64,000 bases of DNA from Nocardioides sp. (GTDB taxonomy: Bacteria > Actinomycetota > Actinomycetes > Propionibacteriales > Nocardioidaceae). Under the pieces are notes generated by a model. The model was not told the origin of the DNA. It saw nothing but the letters and a program-made list of their open reading frames with translations, and did not search any database. Position 1 is the first letter of the stretch, and the number at the start of each line of letters is the position of its first letter. The position numbers and the translations under genes are program-made. Where the stretch lies: assembly GCA_020636915.1 (NCBI GenBank), contig JACJWV010000013.1:93534-157533 (forward strand). The letters run 5' to 3'. Positions 16,252-23,756 of this stretch are shown here, piece by piece.

Positions 16252-16749
16252 GTGCTCACGTTGGTGTCCGAGATGACGGTGGCCGGAATCACGGCCCGGG
16301 AGATCACCGACTTCATGCTCGAGTGCGACGACGCCCGCTACCAGGCTTGGTGGCCGGGCACCCACCGATCGTTCCACGTCGTGGAGCCGGGCCCGGGACC
16401 GGGCCACGTCGGCGACCGGGTCTGGATGGACGAGCTGGTCGGAGACCGGCACCTCCGGATGGCCGCCGAGGTGGAGGCGGCGCGCCCTGGTGACCGGATC
16501 GTGTGGCGCCTCCTGCCGTGGCGGCTGCGGGTCCCGGTCCGGCTGACCCTCGCCGTGGCGGACTGCGACGACGGCGTCCGGGTCCGCCACGCCCTCACGG
16601 CCGGCTGGGTGGGATGGCGGCGCGTGCTCGACCCGCTGTGGCGGCTCTACTTCACCCGGTCGTTCGCGGTCGCGCTGGACCGGCACGCACGGACCGAGTT
16701 CCCGCGCCTGGCGCCGCTCCTGCACCCCGGCGAGGGCCGGACTCGGTGA
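16252..16749 (+). CDS. SRPBCC (START-like) family protein
   Basis: The ~165-residue product has a polyketide-cyclase/START-like pattern: alternating beta strands (GDRVWMDELVGDRHLRMAAEVEAARPGDRIVWRLLPWRLRVPVRLTLAV) and a long C-terminal helix (FTRSFAVALDRHARTEFPRL). ELTs such as these bind hydrophobic ligands, but the ligand is not predictable. GTG 16252 is preceded by GAGGAGGGA (16236-16244) at good spacing, so it is preferred over ATG 16180. The gene is bracketed by two oppositely oriented four-unit 32-bp arrays, which suggests it may once have moved as a cassette (inference). Confidence 0.72.
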   Translation: MLTLVSEMTVAGITAREITDFMLECDDARYQAWWPGTHRSFHVVEPGPGPGHVGDRVWMDELVGDRHLRMAAEVEAARPGDRIVWRLLPWRLRVPVRLTLAVADCDDGVRVRHALTAGWVGWRRVLDPLWRLYFTRSFAVALDRHARTEFPRLAPLLHPGEGRTR

Positions 16750-16810
16750 AGGGCGGGACGCCGCCTCGTCCTGTGCCCGACCACCGCCCCGACTCGCCCT
16801 CCATCGGCGG

Positions 16811-16923
16811 GCAAGATGCGCCGACTCGCGCTCCTTCGGCAGGCAAGATGCGTCGATTCGTGCTCCTGGCGCGTGCAAGATGCGCCGACTCGCGCTCCCT
16901 CGGCGTGCAAGACGCGCCGACTC
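16811..16923 (-). repeat. 32-bp-period tandem array, four units (right, inverted array)
   Basis: GCAAGATGCGCCGACTC, the reverse complement of the left-array core apart from one base, starts at 16811, 16843, 16875 and 16907, again an exact 32-base period. The segments between cores differ from those of the left array. The array ends 9 bases before the ppk2 stop codon on the other strand. Confidence 0.85.
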
Positions 16924-16932
16924 GACCTGGGC

Positions 16933-17823
16933 TCAGTCCCCGACGGCCTTCTTGCCGCGCTGCACGATGAGCGGGTCCGGCGTACCGACGACGTCGGCGT
17001 CCTTGCCGTCGTAGTCGAAGCGGGTGAGGAACGCGCGCATCGCGTTGATCCTGGCGCGCTTCTTGTCGTTGCTCTTGATCGTCGTCCAGTGCGACCACTT
17101 GCTGTCGGTGCGCTGGAACATGGCCTCCTTGGCCGCGGTGTAGTCGTCCCACTTGCTCAGCGACTCCAGGTCGATGGGGGAGAGCTTCCACTGCCGCACC
17201 GGGTCGACCTGGCGGATGATGAACCGGGTCCGCTGCTCGCCCTGGGTGACCGAGAACCAGAACTTCGTCAGGGAGATGCCGCTGTCGACGATCATCCGCT
17301 CGAAGAGCGGGGTCTGCGTCATGAACTGCTCGTACTCCGGCTCGGTGGTGAACCCCATCACCCGCTCGACCCCGGCGCGGTTGTACCAGGACCGGTCGAA
17401 GAGGACCATCTCCCCGGCGGCGGGCAGGTGCCGCACGTAGCGCTGGTAGTACCACTGGCTCTGCTCGCGGTCGCTGGGCTTGGTCAGCGCGACGGTGCGC
17501 GCGTACCTCGGGTTGAGGTGCTCCATGAACCGCTTGATCGTGCCCCCCTTCCCGGCGGCGTCGCGACCCTCGAAGATCAGCACGTGACGCGTCTGGGTCT
17601 CGAAGGCCCACGTCTGGAACTTCAGCAGCTCGACCTGGAGCCCGTACTTCAGCTCGTCGTACTCGTGGCGGTCCATCCGCTCGTCGTACGGGTAGTTCTC
17701 GCGCCAGGTGTCGACGGCCTTGCCGTACGGGTCGATCAGGATCGGGTCGTCGTCGTGGTCGTCGCCGATCGTGTGCCCCTCGATCTGCAGCTGGTCGATG
17801 TACTCGCGCAGGTCCTTCAGCAT
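16933..17823 (-). CDS. ppk2: polyphosphate kinase 2 family protein
   Basis: PPK2 enzymes transfer phosphate between polyphosphate and nucleoside di- or monophosphates. The ~296-residue protein has Walker A in LIFEGRDAAGKGGTIKRF, the conserved lid LNPRYARTVALTKPSDREQSQWYYQRYV, and Walker B MVLFDRSWYNRAGVERVMGF. It is a single-domain form. ATG 17823 is preceded 6 bases upstream by TACCGT (complement of 17830-17835), pointing to a leaderless transcript; an in-frame start at 17871 would overlap the upstream hydrolase. Confidence 0.93.
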   Translation of the reverse strand: MLKDLREYIDQLQIEGHTIGDDHDDDPILIDPYGKAVDTWRENYPYDERMDRHEYDELKYGLQVELLKFQTWAFETQTRHVLIFEGRDAAGKGGTIKRFMEHLNPRYARTVALTKPSDREQSQWYYQRYVRHLPAAGEMVLFDRSWYNRAGVERVMGFTTEPEYEQFMTQTPLFERMIVDSGISLTKFWFSVTQGEQRTRFIIRQVDPVRQWKLSPIDLESLSKWDDYTAAKEAMFQRTDSKWSHWTTIKSNDKKRARINAMRAFLTRFDYDGKDADVVGTPDPLIVQRGKKAVGD

Positions 17824-17857
17824 GGATCCACGGTAGGGATCTCGCGACGGCGGCGGG

Positions 17858-18742
17858 TCAGATACCGCCAAGCCGACGAAGGTCTGTGAGCACCGTCTCC
17901 AGGCGGGTGACCAGCGAGAGGTGGCCCTCGTCGTCGAAGAGGTGCGCCTCGGCGCCCCGGACGTTCGCCGCGAGCCACTCGCCGTGGGCGAAGGGGACCA
18001 TCGCGTCCTCGCGGCCCTGCCACACGGCGACCGGCACCCGGATGCCGTCCAGGTCGAAGCCCCACGGGCGGACGGCGGCGAGGCCGTCGTCGCGCACGCC
18101 GACGACCCCCTGCGCCCCCGCGCGGTGGAAGGTACGGGCGATCCAGTCGGCGAAGTCGCCGGTCATCACGGCCTTGTCGACCGGCGTGACCAGGCCGCCC
18201 ATCGCCTCGGCGACCTCGGCCGCGGAGGCCCGCAGCACCGGGGAGAACTCCGCCTCGAGGTACGCCGCGTAGGCGTCGGCGCCCTGCTCGGCGGCGTGGT
18301 ACTCCGCGTGGTTCTCCTCCGCCATGCCGTCGAACCAGTCCAGGTCCGCGGCGTCGTACGGCGCGACGCCCGCGACCGTCGCCGCGGCCCGGCACCGGTC
18401 GGGGAGCAGCGCCGCGCACGCCAGCGCCCGCGGGCCGCCGCCGGACCAGCCGAAGGTCAGGAAGTCGTCGATGCCGAGGTGGTCGAGGACGACGGTGGAC
18501 TCGGTGACGTCGTCGGCGTACGTCCCGGCGTCCGGGCGCGGCGTCGAGGCGCCGTACCCGGGACGGGAGTAGGTGACCAGCCGGAGCCCCAGCTCGCGGG
18601 CGGTGTCGTCCATCGGCTGGTAGGCGGCGACGGCCGACGGCGAGCCCCCGTGGTAGAGCACCGCGAAGCCCTCGGGATCACCCCCGTCGAGCACCTCGAT
18701 CGTGCGGCCGTCGGGTCCGGGGGCGTGGAGGAGGTCGCTCAC
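17858..18742 (-). CDS. alpha/beta hydrolase
   Basis: The 294-residue product has the alpha/beta-hydrolase fold. The oxyanion-loop motif is VLYHGGSPSA, the nucleophile elbow GWSGGGPRALACA, the acid in WQGREDAMVPFAHG, and the histidine in DDEGHLSLV. No signal peptide is visible, so it is cytoplasmic. The start is GTG 18742. It ends 35 bases before the ppk2 start on the same strand. Esterase, haloperoxidase or epoxide-hydrolase-like roles are all possible and the sequence does not discriminate. Confidence 0.88.
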   Translation of the reverse strand: MSDLLHAPGPDGRTIEVLDGGDPEGFAVLYHGGSPSAVAAYQPMDDTARELGLRLVTYSRPGYGASTPRPDAGTYADDVTESTVVLDHLGIDDFLTFGWSGGGPRALACAALLPDRCRAAATVAGVAPYDAADLDWFDGMAEENHAEYHAAEQGADAYAAYLEAEFSPVLRASAAEVAEAMGGLVTPVDKAVMTGDFADWIARTFHRAGAQGVVGVRDDGLAAVRPWGFDLDGIRVPVAVWQGREDAMVPFAHGEWLAANVRGAEAHLFDDEGHLSLVTRLETVLTDLRRLGGI

Positions 18743-18890
18743 CGGGCCAGCACATCACGTCCCAGGTCACGATTCGGCCGCGGACCGGCACTTTCTGCGT
18801 CATTCGGGAACATCCGGCCCGTCCTGTCGCTGAACATGTGGCTGGACGCGTCGGTCGACGGTCCAAGGTGGGGTCAGCTCGGGGGTCAGC

Positions 18891-19574
18891 GTGGTCGGTG
18901 TGGTGCGTCGTCCGGCGGTGTCGGTCGGCCTGGTGGTCGTGCTGCTCGCCACGGTCCTCGTCGTCGCTCTCGGGTTCCGTGCGCGGGGCGCCGACGTGGA
19001 CCGCTGCGACCGCTTCGCCGCCGACTCCCACGCCCGCGCCGCGCTCGACAGCGGCAGCGGCGAGCGCGTCGTGGTCATCGGCGACTCGTGGTCGGCCGGC
19101 CTGGGCCTGGACCGCATCGCCGGCTCGTGGCCCTCACGCCTGAGCGGCTCCGTGCACGTCGCCGGCTTCTCCGGCTCGGGCTTCGGCGACGAGGCCGGCT
19201 CGTGCCGTCACGTCTCCTTCGCCGACCGGGCGCCGGCCGCCGTGCGGGGCGGCGCCGACCTGGTCGTCGTCGAGGGCGGGCTCAACGACTACGACGTCCC
19301 GAGCGCCGACGTGCGCGCCGGGTTCGCCCGACTGATGCGGGAGCTGCGGGGCCAGCACGTCGTCGTGGTCGGCCCGGCCATGGCCCCCTCCCGCGCCGCC
19401 CAGGTGCCCCGGGTCGACGCGCTGCTGGCCGACCTGGCGGCGTCGTACGGCGTCGGCTACGTCCGCACCTCCACCCTGACCCTGCCCTACCTCGACGACC
19501 GGCTCCACCTCACCGCCGCCGGCCATGTGCAGTTCGGCGACTACGTCGCCGCTCAGATCGCCGCGCTCGGGTGA
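18891..19574 (+). CDS. SGNH/GDSL-type hydrolase, membrane-anchored or secreted
   Basis: An N-terminal hydrophobic segment (VSVGLVVVLLATVLVVALGF) precedes the hydrolase domain. Block I is VVVIGDSWSAGLGL, block III includes VVVEGGLNDYDVPSADV (G-x-N-D), and block V is DDRLHLTAAGHVQFGDYVA (D-x-x-H), which completes the Ser/Asp/His set. The substrate is probably an acyl or acetyl ester of an extracellular lipid or glycan. Start GTG 18891; 227 residues. The 76-bp palindrome follows 10 bases after the stop. Confidence 0.85.
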   Translation: MVGVVRRPAVSVGLVVVLLATVLVVALGFRARGADVDRCDRFAADSHARAALDSGSGERVVVIGDSWSAGLGLDRIAGSWPSRLSGSVHVAGFSGSGFGDEAGSCRHVSFADRAPAAVRGGADLVVVEGGLNDYDVPSADVRAGFARLMRELRGQHVVVVGPAMAPSRAAQVPRVDALLADLAASYGVGYVRTSTLTLPYLDDRLHLTAAGHVQFGDYVAAQIAALG

Positions 19575-19584
19575 GGCGCCCGGC

Positions 19585-19660
19585 GCTGTAACGCCGTGTG
19601 ACAGCGTGTACCCACCCCGTTGCAACAGGGTGGGTACAGCCAGTCACACGGCGTTACAGC
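19585..19660. repeat. 76-bp double palindrome, copy 1
   Basis: The outer arms GCTGTAACGCCGTGTGAC and its exact reverse complement flank an inner hairpin (TACCCACCC ... GGGTGGGTA around GTTGCAAC). It sits between two convergent genes and its right end supplies the TAA stop of the minus-strand membrane-protein gene. Further copies are at 22302-22377, 33158-33233 and 39709-39784. Confidence 0.9.
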
Positions 19661-20376
19661 TGCGCGCGGGCCAGCCGGCGACCGGCGATGCCCCAGGCGA
19701 ACGCGATCGGCAGCACGATGTTGCCCATCGAGGTGACCGTGCCGATGAGGAGGGCCGCGGGGAACGCGACGGTGAGCAGCACGGCCGTGGCCCGAGGGCG
19801 GTAGCCCCGCACGAGCAGCGTGGTGCCCAGGACGGTGGAGCCCAGGATGGTCAGCAGCACCACCGGCAGGGAGACGACGAAGACGGCGTCGATCAGCCCG
19901 TTCGGCTCCGCGGTCCACTGGGTCCAGTACTCGCCCGTGACGCTCAGGCACGCGCCGACGTACACCCAGGGCATCACGCGCCACGCGAAGCGCTCGAACC
20001 TCCGTGCGGACCGGTGTCGACGGGCCACGAACGCCATCGCGGTGAAGGCCGCGAAGACGGGCAGCCAGAGCTTGCCGTACGTCGTGTACACGAGGTCCGG
20101 GTCGGCCCACGTGAGCAGCGGGGAGAGCAGGTCGCCCGCGGGGTCGGCCCAGGCGCTCACGATGCCGGCGTCGAGGTCGCCGCTGCCGTCCTCGGTCCGG
20201 TAGCGGGACAGGGCGTGCAGCAGGCCGAGCGCGACGCCGAACCACGGAGCGGCCCAGGCCAGGCGGCCGACCAGCGCCTCGCGCTCGGTGCTCGGTGCGG
20301 TGTCGGCCGCGTCGCCTGGCAGATGCGTGTCGGCTGTCGGGTGTGCGTCGGCCGCGGGCCGGGTCCTGCTGTCCAT
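19654..20376 (-). CDS. hypothetical multi-pass membrane protein
   Basis: This protein of 240 residues is not recognised. A hydrophilic N-terminus (MDSRTRPAADAHPTADTHLP) is followed by about six hydrophobic segments, including LWLPVFAAFTAMAFVA, WVYVGACLSVTG, VVSLPVVLLTILGSTVLGTTLL and AVLLTVAFPAALLIGTV. ATG 20376 has a clear GAGGAGGAAC Shine-Dalgarno. The C-terminal Leu codon and TAA stop fall in the 76-bp palindrome. It lies divergently beside a two-component system that could regulate it (inference). Confidence 0.75.
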   Translation of the reverse strand: MDSRTRPAADAHPTADTHLPGDAADTAPSTEREALVGRLAWAAPWFGVALGLLHALSRYRTEDGSGDLDAGIVSAWADPAGDLLSPLLTWADPDLVYTTYGKLWLPVFAAFTAMAFVARRHRSARRFERFAWRVMPWVYVGACLSVTGEYWTQWTAEPNGLIDAVFVVSLPVVLLTILGSTVLGTTLLVRGYRPRATAVLLTVAFPAALLIGTVTSMGNIVLPIAFAWGIAGRRLARAQL

Positions 20377-20514
20377 CGGTTCCTCCTCGAGCGGTGACCT
20401 GTCGCCGCCCGACGCTAGGAGCCGGAGCCCGCCCCGGTCGTCGCCGCGGAGGTGGGACCGGTCTCCACCCCTGGTTGGACGAGCGCCGGAGCCCGGCGCG
20501 CGTAATGTCCAGCC

Positions 20515-21627
20515 ATGGGAACGCAGGTCCGGGCTCGGGACGCCCTGCTGCCGGCCGCTATCGCCGGTCTCGCCATGCTCGAGCTGGCCACGATCGACGT
20601 AGACGGGCGTCTCGCAGCGGGCGCCCTCGAGGTGTCGGCGTGCGCGCTGCTCGTCGTCCGCCGTCGCTGGCCGTTGGTGTCGGCCTCCGGCGCCCTGCTC
20701 CTCGCGGCCTCGCCACCCTGGGTGGGGCCGGCGGTGGACGAGGTCTCGTCGGTCCTGCTGATCGTCTTCCTCGCGTGCTACACGCTCGGCCGGCGGATCC
20801 CCGGGTACGCCGGCCTGGCCGTGTTCCCCCTGTTCCTGCTCGACGTGCTCGGGGTCTATGTCGTCACCGACGCTCGCGACCACGGCATCGGGGACGTCGT
20901 CTTCGTGGCGGCGCTGGTGCTGCCGCCCTACGTCTTCGGGCGGATCGCGCGGCGACTGGCCGAGCACAACGAGCTGCTCGTGCGGGAGCAGGAGCTCGTG
21001 CGCCGGGAGGCGGTCCGCGACGAGCGCGACCGCATCGCCCGCGAGCTGCACGACGTCATCGCCCACAGCGTGAGCGCCATGGTCGTCCAGGTCGCCGCCG
21101 TGCAGGACCTGGTGCGCACCGACCCGGCCCGTGCCGAGGAGATGCTGGCCCGGGTCGCGGAGACCGGCCGGCGTGCCATCGGGGAGACCGGGCGCCTGCT
21201 GCACGTCATCCGCGACGCCGACGACGAGCTCGGGCTCGCGCCGACACCCGGGCTGCGGGACCTCGACGACCTGGTGCGCGAGTTCGAGCGCGACGGGCTC
21301 GAGGTCGAGCTGGTGGTCGACGGGCTGCCGGAGCAGGTCCCGGCGGCGGTCGACGTGTCGGCGTACCGCGTGGTGCGCGAGGCGCTCACCAACGCGCTGC
21401 GCTACGCCCCCGACCGGCGCGTCCGGGTCGAGGTCGCCGGCACCGACGCAGGGCTGACGATCCGCACGGTCAACCGGGCGGGCGGCGGGGCCGCCGTCGG
21501 CTCCGGCCTCGGCTCCGGGCTCGGCCTCGCCGGGCTCGCGGAGCGGGTCGAGATGCTCGGTGGGAGCATCCGGCACGGGCCGACGCCGTCCGGCGAGTTC
21601 GAGCTCGTCGCGAGCGTGCCCGCATGA
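20515..21627 (+). CDS. sensor histidine kinase, HisKA_3 (DesK/NarL-system) type
   Basis: Several N-terminal membrane segments span residues ~1-150, and a short coiled linker (RRLAEHNELLVREQELVRREA) leads into the phosphoacceptor motif ERDRIARELHDVIAHSVSAMVVQ with its His. The HATPase has the N box in VVREALTNALRYA and a glycine-rich segment GSGLGSGLGLAGLAERVEMLGG. It has 370 residues. TAATGT 6 bases before the ATG (20503-20508) suggests a leaderless mRNA. The stop overlaps the response-regulator ATG (ATGA). The signal is unknown; membrane or cell-envelope sensing is usual in this class. Confidence 0.93.
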   Translation: MGTQVRARDALLPAAIAGLAMLELATIDVDGRLAAGALEVSACALLVVRRRWPLVSASGALLLAASPPWVGPAVDEVSSVLLIVFLACYTLGRRIPGYAGLAVFPLFLLDVLGVYVVTDARDHGIGDVVFVAALVLPPYVFGRIARRLAEHNELLVREQELVRREAVRDERDRIARELHDVIAHSVSAMVVQVAAVQDLVRTDPARAEEMLARVAETGRRAIGETGRLLHVIRDADDELGLAPTPGLRDLDDLVREFERDGLEVELVVDGLPEQVPAAVDVSAYRVVREALTNALRYAPDRRVRVEVAGTDAGLTIRTVNRAGGGAAVGSGLGSGLGLAGLAERVEMLGGSIRHGPTPSGEFELVASVPA

Positions 21628-22301
21628 CGAGCGTCGTCGTCGCCGACGACCAGGACCTGGTGCGCAGCGGCCTGGAGCTGGTGCTCGAGGCCCGCGGCTG
21701 CCGGGTGGTGGGCACCGCGGCCAACGGGCGGGACGCCGTGGAGACCGTGCGTCGGCTCGCGCCCGAGGTGGTCGTGATGGACGTGCGGATGCCGGTGCTG
21801 GACGGCATCGCCGCGACCCGGGAGATCACCGCGGCCGGGTTGCCGACCCGGGTGCTCGTGCTGACGACGTACGACCTCGACGCGTACGTGTACGACGCCC
21901 TCCGGGCCGGCGCCGCCGGGTTCCTGCTCAAGGCGACCCCGCCCGACCGGCTCGTCGACGGCGTCCGGACGGTCGCCGCCGGTGACGCCCTGCTGGCGCC
22001 GTCGCTCACGCGGCGCCTGATCGAGGAGCACGTCCGCCGGCCGCCGCCCACCGAGGGCGTGCCCCGGGAGCTGCGTGGGCTCACCGAGCGTGAGCTCGAG
22101 GTGTTCGACCTCATCGCCCGCGGGCTGGGCAACGACGAGATCGCCGCCACCTTGGTGGTCTCCGAGGCCACGGTGAAGACCCACGTGAACCGGATCATCG
22201 CCAAGCTGGGGGGCCGCACCCGCCCGCAGCTGGTCGTCCTCGCCTACGAGTGCGGGCACGCGCGACCCGGGGGCCGGTCGGGCCGTGAGGCGCTCGGGTG
22301 A
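21624..22301 (+). CDS. NarL/FixJ-type response regulator
   Basis: The receiver domain has the acidic pair VVADDQDLVR, phosphoacceptor Asp in VVVMDVRMPVLDG, Thr in VLVLTTYD and Lys in GFLLKATPP. The C-terminal LuxR HTH is GLTERELEVFDLIARGLGNDEIAATLVVSEATVKTHVNRIIAKLG. It has 225 residues. The ATG overlaps the kinase TGA by 4 bases, so the pair is stoichiometrically coupled. The 76-bp palindrome starts immediately after the stop. The divergent membrane-protein gene and the kinase are plausible targets. Confidence 0.95.
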   Translation: MTSVVVADDQDLVRSGLELVLEARGCRVVGTAANGRDAVETVRRLAPEVVVMDVRMPVLDGIAATREITAAGLPTRVLVLTTYDLDAYVYDALRAGAAGFLLKATPPDRLVDGVRTVAAGDALLAPSLTRRLIEEHVRRPPPTEGVPRELRGLTERELEVFDLIARGLGNDEIAATLVVSEATVKTHVNRIIAKLGGRTRPQLVVLAYECGHARPGGRSGREALG

Positions 22302-22377
22302 GCTGTAACGCCGGGTGACAGCGTGTGCCCACCCCGCTGCACCAGGGTGGGTACAGCCAGTCACACGGCGTTACAGC
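22302..22377. repeat. 76-bp double palindrome, copy 2
   Basis: This copy begins at the base after the TGA of the response regulator. The left arm has one change (GCTGTAACGCCGGGTGAC) relative to the other copies, and the right arm matches. The inner hairpin is slightly degenerate (GTGCCCACCCCGCTGCACCA). The next gene on the same strand starts 31 bases later behind its own TAGGAT box, so termination followed by re-initiation is plausible. Confidence 0.88.
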
Positions 22378-22408
22378 TGCGCGCAGCCCAGCGCCCTAGG
22401 ATCGCCGC

Positions 22409-23599
22409 GTGCGCCATTCCCTCGCGGGCCGCGCGGAGAACGCGATGCAGGCCCGCATCCTCGCCCAGCTGCGTGACGAGGGCCCGCTCTCCAAGGCCCA
22501 GCTCGCCGACCAGCTCCAGGTGTCGCGGACGACGATCGCGGCGGAGGTGGCGCGGCTCGCCGAGGTCGGCCTCGCCGGCGAGGCGGGTCCGGCGGCCTCC
22601 CGCGGCGGCCGCCGCTCGACGCTGGTCGACCTGTCGGAGGACATCCGGTTCGTCGGCATCTCGATCGGGGCGACCGGCATGTCGGTGGGCGTGACCGACG
22701 GCCGCCTCGCCGTGCTGGCGACCCGGCACCGGGGCTGCGACATCCGCCAGGGCCCGGAGGCGGTCCTCGCGGCCGCGCTGGCGCTGGTGCGCGAGGTGCT
22801 CGACGAGGTGGGCGTCGACCGGCCCATGGGGGCCGGGGTCGGGGTCCCCGGGCCGGTGGACTTCCACCGGGGCGTCCCGGTGTCGCCGCCGATCATGCCC
22901 GGGTGGGACGGGTACCCCGTCCGGGACGCGGTGTCGCGCGAGCTGGGCTGCCCGGTGGTGCTCGACAACGACGTCAACGTCCTGGCGGTGGGCGAGCAGC
23001 ACGCCGGCGTCGCCAAGGGCGCCCGGGACTTCCTGTACGTCAAGATCGGCACCGGCATCGGCTGCGGCATCGTCATCGACGGAGACCTCTACCGCGGGGT
23101 CAACGGCTGTGCGGGCGACATCGGGCACATCCGCATCGAGGAGTTCGGGCCGACCTGCGCCTGCGGCAACACCGGCTGCCTCGAGGCCTTCTCCGGGGGC
23201 GCCGCGCTGGCGCGGGACGCGACCACCGCGGCGCGCTCGGGCCGCTCGCCGGCCCTGGCCGCCCTGCTGCAGGAGAAGGGTGAGCTCACCGCGGTCGACG
23301 TCGGTACGGCGGTGTCCCAGGGCGACCCCCAGGCGGTGCAGCTGATCCGGGACAGCGGGCGCCACGTCGGGCGGGTGCTCGCGGCGCTGGTCTCGTTCTT
23401 CAACCCCGGGATGATCGTGATCGGCGGCCGGGTGACCGGCCTCGGGCACGCGCTGCTCTCCGAGATCCGCGGGGTGACCTACCGCCAGTCCCTGCCGCTG
23501 GCCACCGGGAACCTGCCCATCGTGCTGTCCGAGCTCGGCGACGAGGGGGGCGTGGTCGGAGCCGCCCGGCTCATCTCGGCGGCCGTCTACTCGCCGTAG
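22409..23599 (+). CDS. ROK family transcriptional regulator (NagC/XylR-like)
   Basis: The N-terminal winged helix is KAQLADQLQVSRTTIAAEVARLAEVGL (residues ~30-57). A ROK sugar-kinase-like fold follows, with GVGVPGPVD, LDNDVNVLAVGE, GTGIGCGIV, and the zinc motif CACGNTGCLEAFSGG (CxCGxxGCxE). HTH-bearing ROK proteins are usually sugar-sensing repressors. GTG 22409 lies 6 bases after a TAGGAT box (22397-22402), indicating a leaderless mRNA. It is upstream of the sugar-transport and xylA genes and is a good candidate for their control (inference). 396 residues, intact. Confidence 0.9.
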   Translation: MRHSLAGRAENAMQARILAQLRDEGPLSKAQLADQLQVSRTTIAAEVARLAEVGLAGEAGPAASRGGRRSTLVDLSEDIRFVGISIGATGMSVGVTDGRLAVLATRHRGCDIRQGPEAVLAAALALVREVLDEVGVDRPMGAGVGVPGPVDFHRGVPVSPPIMPGWDGYPVRDAVSRELGCPVVLDNDVNVLAVGEQHAGVAKGARDFLYVKIGTGIGCGIVIDGDLYRGVNGCAGDIGHIRIEEFGPTCACGNTGCLEAFSGGAALARDATTAARSGRSPALAALLQEKGELTAVDVGTAVSQGDPQAVQLIRDSGRHVGRVLAALVSFFNPGMIVIGGRVTGLGHALLSEIRGVTYRQSLPLATGNLPIVLSELGDEGGVVGAARLISAAVYSP

Positions 23600-23700
23600 C
23601 GCCCTCCAGATCACCACTTTCGACACTCACTTTGAAAAGTTTGCCTTCAACCGTCGAATCTTTCGCCTGAACTGGTTGCGGAGCCCCGTCTGGCGCGCCT

Positions 23701-23725
23701 ACTTTGTTCGAAGTCCCGACAAAGT
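23701..23725. promoter_or_regulatory. candidate ROK operator (ACTTTGT/ACAAAGT inverted repeat)
   Basis: ACTTTGT at 23701-23707 is mirrored by ACAAAGT at 23719-23725, 32 bases upstream of the second ROK gene. The surrounding 23605-23725 is unusually AT-rich for this window and holds related ACTTTG/AAAGTTT words at 23628-23642. This suits a sugar-repressor operator/promoter zone for the sugar operon. Confidence 0.45.
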
Positions 23726-23756
23726 CGGTGAGCATCGTCACGGTGGGAGGTGCCCG

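Noticed and set aside
15990..16923. CRISPR arrays around the SRPBCC gene
   Set aside because: Cores are only 17 bases, the inter-core segments are 15 bases and partly identical, and no cas gene is present.
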